DNA of 39,536 nucleotides from a virus, in the IMG/VR virus record IMGVR_UViG_3300022752_000168, positions 1 to 39,536 of that record. The stretch is one strand, 5' to 3'. Under the pieces are notes generated by a model, which made no database searches, was not told where the DNA came from, and saw only the letters and a program-made list of their open reading frames with translations. Below are positions 36,198 to 39,536 of the stretch, in pieces; positions within the stretch are counted from its first letter, which is position 1; each line of letters opens with the position of its first letter. The position numbers were made by a program, and so were the translations under genes.

Positions 36198-36851
36198 ATG
36201 GCATTGTTCGGATACCGCCGCCCGGATCAGATCGGGGCGGGCTACAGTCCCAATGCGCGCTCGCAGGCCGTCGCACCCGATATGCCTGTCGCAGCCGCCG
36301 CGCCTCCTGCGGTCGGCATGACGAAAAGCGGCAAGCCGCGCGGGCTGTTCGGCAGGATCGGGCATTCGCTCAATGCGTTCGATGACGACCCGACGTTTGG
36401 TGACTGGCTGCTCGGCGGCATGGATCGCATGGACGACCTGCGCGACCGCAAGATCAAAGGGCAGCAGGAGCTGCGGGCGCAGGGGCTGCTCGATCAGTAC
36501 GTGCAGGGCCTGCCGCCTGAGTTGCAGCCGCTTGCGCGGCTCATGCCGGATGACGTCGGCAAGGCAGTGCTGAAGCAATACGAGCCGGAAGAGTACGGAT
36601 ATTCGGACGGGGTTTCGTACAATAAGCGCACGGGCCAGGCGCAGCGCGCCATTCCCGCCGATCAAAGCCCGCTTGTGCTTCGCCCCGGTGATGAGGTGTT
36701 TGAGCGCGATGAGACGGGGCGCCTCGTCCGTGACCCGATAACGGGCATGCCGAAGCGGTTGATGGCGAACGACAGGTTTCGCCCGCCGCCGCCGAAAGTG
36801 ATCCCGTCCGATCCGACTTCTAACAATCCCGATCTCGCGTGGGAGAAGTAG
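36198..36851 (+). CDS. Hypothetical ejection-region protein
   Basis: The 217-residue product has a disordered N-terminus (GYSPNARSQAVAPDMPVAAAAPP), a short amphipathic helix (GLFGRIGHSLNAFDDDPTFGDWLLGG) and a helical region with LLDQYVQGLPPELQPLARLM. The segment with RPGDEVFERDETGRLVRD is compact. Such Pro- and Gly-rich pieces with an F..DPTF.DWL box occur in phage internal virion proteins. The precise role is unknown. It lies between two ejection-type genes with 3-base gaps. Confidence 0.55.
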   Translation: MALFGYRRPDQIGAGYSPNARSQAVAPDMPVAAAAPPAVGMTKSGKPRGLFGRIGHSLNAFDDDPTFGDWLLGGMDRMDDLRDRKIKGQQELRAQGLLDQYVQGLPPELQPLARLMPDDVGKAVLKQYEPEEYGYSDGVSYNKRTGQAQRAIPADQSPLVLRPGDEVFERDETGRLVRDPITGMPKRLMANDRFRPPPPKVIPSDPTSNNPDLAWEK

Positions 36852-36854
36852 GCA

Positions 36855-37478
36855 ATGGCAAATGATCCGAACATTGGCCGGATTGCTGTCAACAAGAAGA
36901 CCGGCCAGCGTCAGATGTGGATGGGCGCGACGCGCGGCTTTGAGCCGGTTGATGACAACAACCGCTCTGCGCCGCCTGATGAAATTAAGGCCTCTCTTGG
37001 CGCCATTGAAGAAGCCCGCGCGCGTCGCGACGCTTCTCGTGCTGTGGTTGATGGGCTGGGCACGTTCAACAAGCTCAACCAGCGCCGCGGCACAGGGCCG
37101 ATCCTGAGCAACATCAATTTGCCGTTCATCGGGGCCGTCAATCCTGGGCGCTTTGTCACCAACGCCATCAATCCCGACGCTGCGGCGGATTATCAAACGA
37201 TGGATTCGATCGTTGATCGCCTTGCGCCGCAAATGCGCGTTGCGGGGTCTGGCGCCACGACAGACAAGGACATCGAAGGCTTTAAGCGGTCCATCCCTGG
37301 CACTGATAAGTTCGGCGCGTCTAACGCGCAGATCTCGGCTGAGTATCAACGCCTTCTGGCCCTAAACCAGCGCCGCTTCGACGAGCTGTCCGAACAATAC
37401 AACCGCACGCGCTCGGTTGTCGGTCCTAAGCCCGCCGGACGCCGCAAGATTGACCTCAACGGGAATCCTGTCGAATGA
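36855..37478 (+). CDS. Hypothetical ejection-region protein
   Basis: The 207-residue product starts MANDPNIGRIAVNKKTGQRQMWMG and has helical segments (EIKASLGAIEEARARRDASRAV), a Pro-rich linker and a C-terminal SEQYNRTRSVVGPKPAGRR. The fragment SATTDKDIEGFKRSIP-like (ATTDKDIEGFKRSIPG) recalls a short repeat in other phage internal proteins. I do not recognise the family. It overlaps the following large gene in an ATGA junction and likely works with it. Confidence 0.55.
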   Translation: MANDPNIGRIAVNKKTGQRQMWMGATRGFEPVDDNNRSAPPDEIKASLGAIEEARARRDASRAVVDGLGTFNKLNQRRGTGPILSNINLPFIGAVNPGRFVTNAINPDAAADYQTMDSIVDRLAPQMRVAGSGATTDKDIEGFKRSIPGTDKFGASNAQISAEYQRLLALNQRRFDELSEQYNRTRSVVGPKPAGRRKIDLNGNPVE

Positions 37479-39536
37479 GCTACACCGTCGTCTTGCCCAA
37501 CGGCGAAGAGGTGGACGTTGACGCGCCCGATGAGAAGGCCGCGGCGCAGGCCGCGCGCCAGTACTATTCCCGTTCGTCGGCCGCGCAGCCGCCAGCCGCC
37601 AGTGCGCCGAGTCGCCGGAAGACCCCTTGGCAAGCCTCGGCGGCGATTGGGGCGGCGGATGTTGGCCTTGCTGGCTTTGCCGATGAAATTACGGCGCGCA
37701 ATGAGGCCATTGCGAGAGCCTTCACGGCGGGCGATTACTCCACCACGGCGGCTAAAGCCTTGGGCTATCTCACGGCTCCGGGCCGGGCGCTCTTCAAGCA
37801 AGTGGGCCTGAACAACCTCGCCAAGGATTACAGCGACGACCCGACCGAGGCGGCGCGCCGGCAAGAGCTTCGGACGATCAACAGACAGGCCGCCAAGGAC
37901 AACCCGTTGTCCTATCTCGGCGGCGGGCTTGTGGGCGGCGTCGCAACCGCTCCGGCCTATGGCATGGCCGGCGCACGCGCGGTGCGTGCGGGGCTGTTCG
38001 GCAACGGCATGCGCGAGGCCCAAGCGCTTGCGCCCACGGTCGCCAAGACGGCGGCCCAACGCTTTGGCGCGGGCGCCGCTGCTGGCGCGCCGCAGGGCGC
38101 GCTGTACGGCGCCGGCGCTGGCGACGAGGGCAACCGCGGCGATAGCGCGTTTCGCAACCTAATGGTTGGCGCAGGCGTTGGCGGCGCCATTGGCGTTGCC
38201 GCGCCTGCCGTGGCCAAGGTCGGCGCGCCGCTGTTGCAGGCAGGACAGGATGGCATCGACGCGGCCGGGCGCTTCGCCAGCTCGTTCATTCCCCGCCCCG
38301 GCACGATGACGACGAACGCCATGGTCGGCGGCCTGCCGCGCTCTGGCGGTGGCGGGCGCGCTCGGCCGCCGTCTGTGCCGCGCAATTATGACCCGGTTGC
38401 CGAGCAACTGGCCAAGCTCGCCGAGCGCGAGAACCTGTCGGCCGACCAGATCAGCGAGGCCCTGCAGCAGGCCGCCGCCGATCCTCGAGGGCGGGTTATG
38501 GCGGACATCCTCGGCGAGAACGCCGTGGTGCGCGCCGGTACGCTGGCGGAACTGCCGGGCAAGACGAAGCCGCTGGCCAAACGCATGATGGAGGCGCGCA
38601 GCGCTGGCCAGCTTGAGCGCTTGCAGGCGGGCATTGACCGCGAGCTTATGCCGACGTCGTTCGGTCAAGCCGAGGACGATATCGCGGCGCAGTTCGATGC
38701 GGCAAGCGAAGAACTTTACCAGCCGGTTCTGTCGCAACCGCTGTCGCCGCAAGCAGCGGAAGCGCTGGACGCCGTGACCGCGCGCCTGCCGCCTGAGATC
38801 ATTTCTATGGCCGAAGACAGCATGCAGTCGGTTGCGCGCATGCGGGGGCAGCCTGTGCTGCAGCGCGGAGAGCCGCGCTATTACCACAACCTTTATCGCG
38901 CGGTCGGCGGGCTTATCCGCAACATCGAACGCAACCCCGGCGTCATGCAGAAGAAGGTGTTCACGTCCGACGAGCTTGGCGGCATGAAGTTCGTCAAGGG
39001 CCGGCTCATGGAAGCACTCGACAACGGGCTTCCTGGGTATCGGCAGGCGGCCAGCGTGTGGCGTGGCGTTGCCGAGGGCGAAGAGGCGCTTGAAGCTGGC
39101 CAGCGCGTGTTTAGCGGCACGGGCGGGCAAATGGCGGACGCGGCGCCGGAAACCTTGGTGCGTCAGCTTGGCCAGATGAGCGACGGTTCGCGGCGCATGT
39201 TTGAAATTGGCGTGCGCTCGTCAGTGCGCGGCATGTTGCAGTCCGCCGACAAGGACGGGGCCGCCAACATCGCCAATGCTCTGAGATCAACGGCCAAGCG
39301 CAACATGCTGCGGGCGGCCATTGGGCGCGAGAGGGCGGATCGCCTGATTGCATCGATGGATGAGGAAATTCGCCTCTTCCAATCGGCCAACGAAATGACG
39401 CCATCGCGGAACGCGCAGACGTTTCGGCGCGGCGCAGATGCGGCCGACATGATCGCCAGCGAAATGTCCCTCAACCCGGCGCAAATCGCCAACACGGCGC
39501 TCGGTTATGTGACCTCGCCCGTTCGCATGGGCGTGC
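37475..39536 (+). CDS. Large ejection/internal virion protein, running off the right edge
   Basis: 687 codons are present, and joining the window ends gives about 715 residues. Residues 1-30 form a small domain (MSYTVVLPNGEEVDVDAPDEKAAAQAARQYY). About 55-270 contains Ala/Gly-rich hydrophobic segments that look membrane-active (for example LSYLGGGLVGGVATAPAYGMAG), as in injected podovirus proteins. The rest is helical, with DNGLPGYRQAASVWRGVAEGEEALEAGQRVF as a hallmark of a family common in alphaproteobacterial prophages. No lysozyme or transglycosylase motif is seen. It precedes the tail fibre across the junction and its start overlaps the previous stop (ATGA). Confidence 0.7.
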   Translation, partial: MSYTVVLPNGEEVDVDAPDEKAAAQAARQYYSRSSAAQPPAASAPSRRKTPWQASAAIGAADVGLAGFADEITARNEAIARAFTAGDYSTTAAKALGYLTAPGRALFKQVGLNNLAKDYSDDPTEAARRQELRTINRQAAKDNPLSYLGGGLVGGVATAPAYGMAGARAVRAGLFGNGMREAQALAPTVAKTAAQRFGAGAAAGAPQGALYGAGAGDEGNRGDSAFRNLMVGAGVGGAIGVAAPAVAKVGAPLLQAGQDGIDAAGRFASSFIPRPGTMTTNAMVGGLPRSGGGGRARPPSVPRNYDPVAEQLAKLAERENLSADQISEALQQAAADPRGRVMADILGENAVVRAGTLAELPGKTKPLAKRMMEARSAGQLERLQAGIDRELMPTSFGQAEDDIAAQFDAASEELYQPVLSQPLSPQAAEALDAVTARLPPEIISMAEDSMQSVARMRGQPVLQRGEPRYYHNLYRAVGGLIRNIERNPGVMQKKVFTSDELGGMKFVKGRLMEALDNGLPGYRQAASVWRGVAEGEEALEAGQRVFSGTGGQMADAAPETLVRQLGQMSDGSRRMFEIGVRSSVRGMLQSADKDGAANIANALRSTAKRNMLRAAIGRERADRLIASMDEEIRLFQSANEMTPSRNAQTFRRGADAADMIASEMSLNPAQIANTALGYVTSPVRMGV

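Noticed and set aside
35439-37349. Very long open frame on the reverse strand opposite the ejection genes (636 codons)
   Set aside because: It is the antisense image of well-supported forward genes; its product is Arg/His/Ala/Val-rich without domain patterns, a usual effect of high GC and codon bias.
1-39536. tRNA or rRNA genes
   Set aside because: No cloverleaf with conserved T-loop GGTTCRA-type sequence or rRNA stretch was noticed on either strand, but I could not run a covariance search.

Overview
The window reads as a complete temperate, podovirus-like phage (or excised prophage) genome of an alphaproteobacterial host. Host evidence is the GC-rich coding sequence and a phage copy of GcrA, a cell-cycle regulator family of alphaproteobacteria. 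Podovirus evidence is a P22-like portal, an SU10-like major capsid protein, a P22 gp4/gp10-like adaptor and stabilisation pair and a set of ejection-type proteins, with no tail tube, sheath or tape-measure gene. The gene open at the right edge (37475-39536) continues in frame across the left edge to a stop at 84-86, so the sequence is most simply a circular (or circularly permuted) 39.5-kb molecule, present once.

Layout. 1-1552: end of the ejection protein, tail fibre and a fibre-associated protein. 1563-5779: lysis and membrane genes, with nested i-spanin and o-spanin genes and a holin-like protein but no recognisable endolysin. 5786-6551: terminator and a lone reverse-strand membrane protein, probably a lysogenic-conversion gene (moron). 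6659-7621: phased repeats, a ribbon-helix-helix protein and an HNH nuclease. 7667-11857: reverse-strand early operon with integrase, about nine small unknown proteins and an SSB-like protein. 11858-12605: immunity region, a LexA-like repressor flanked by operators of the form CCGTAC-N5-GTACGG on both sides. 12606-18155: rightward early operon with a Cro-like protein, GcrA homologue, HNH nuclease, PrimPol-helicase, a repeat-rich candidate origin, a DUF1064 nuclease and a winged-helix regulator. 18203-18234: terminator. 18347 onward and across the junction to 5779: one late operon in the order RNA-polymerase alpha-CTD-like protein, terminase, decoration-type proteins, portal, scaffold, capsid, HNH nuclease, sugar-modification cassette, adaptor, stabilisation protein and ejection proteins.

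How the parts fit. The repressor would hold both divergent early promoters through the shared operator; both promoters place the ATG 6-7 nt after the -10 box, which suggests leaderless early mRNAs. Derepression would give replication from the TGACGAC repeat region by the PrimPol-helicase and the SSB-like protein. The GcrA-like, OmpR-type winged-helix and alpha-CTD-like proteins could redirect host RNA polymerase. Virion genes follow in one translationally coupled series (many ATGA, GTGA or TAATG junctions). The most unusual parts are a three-gene glycan cassette (TPR-glycosyltransferase, amino-sugar N-acetyltransferase-like protein, small glycosyltransferase) inside the head-tail operon, the stand-alone alpha-CTD, the hairpin and repeat origin candidate, and a lipoprotein carrying a zinc-metalloprotease motif. 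All assignments rest on reading motifs by eye; no database search was possible.
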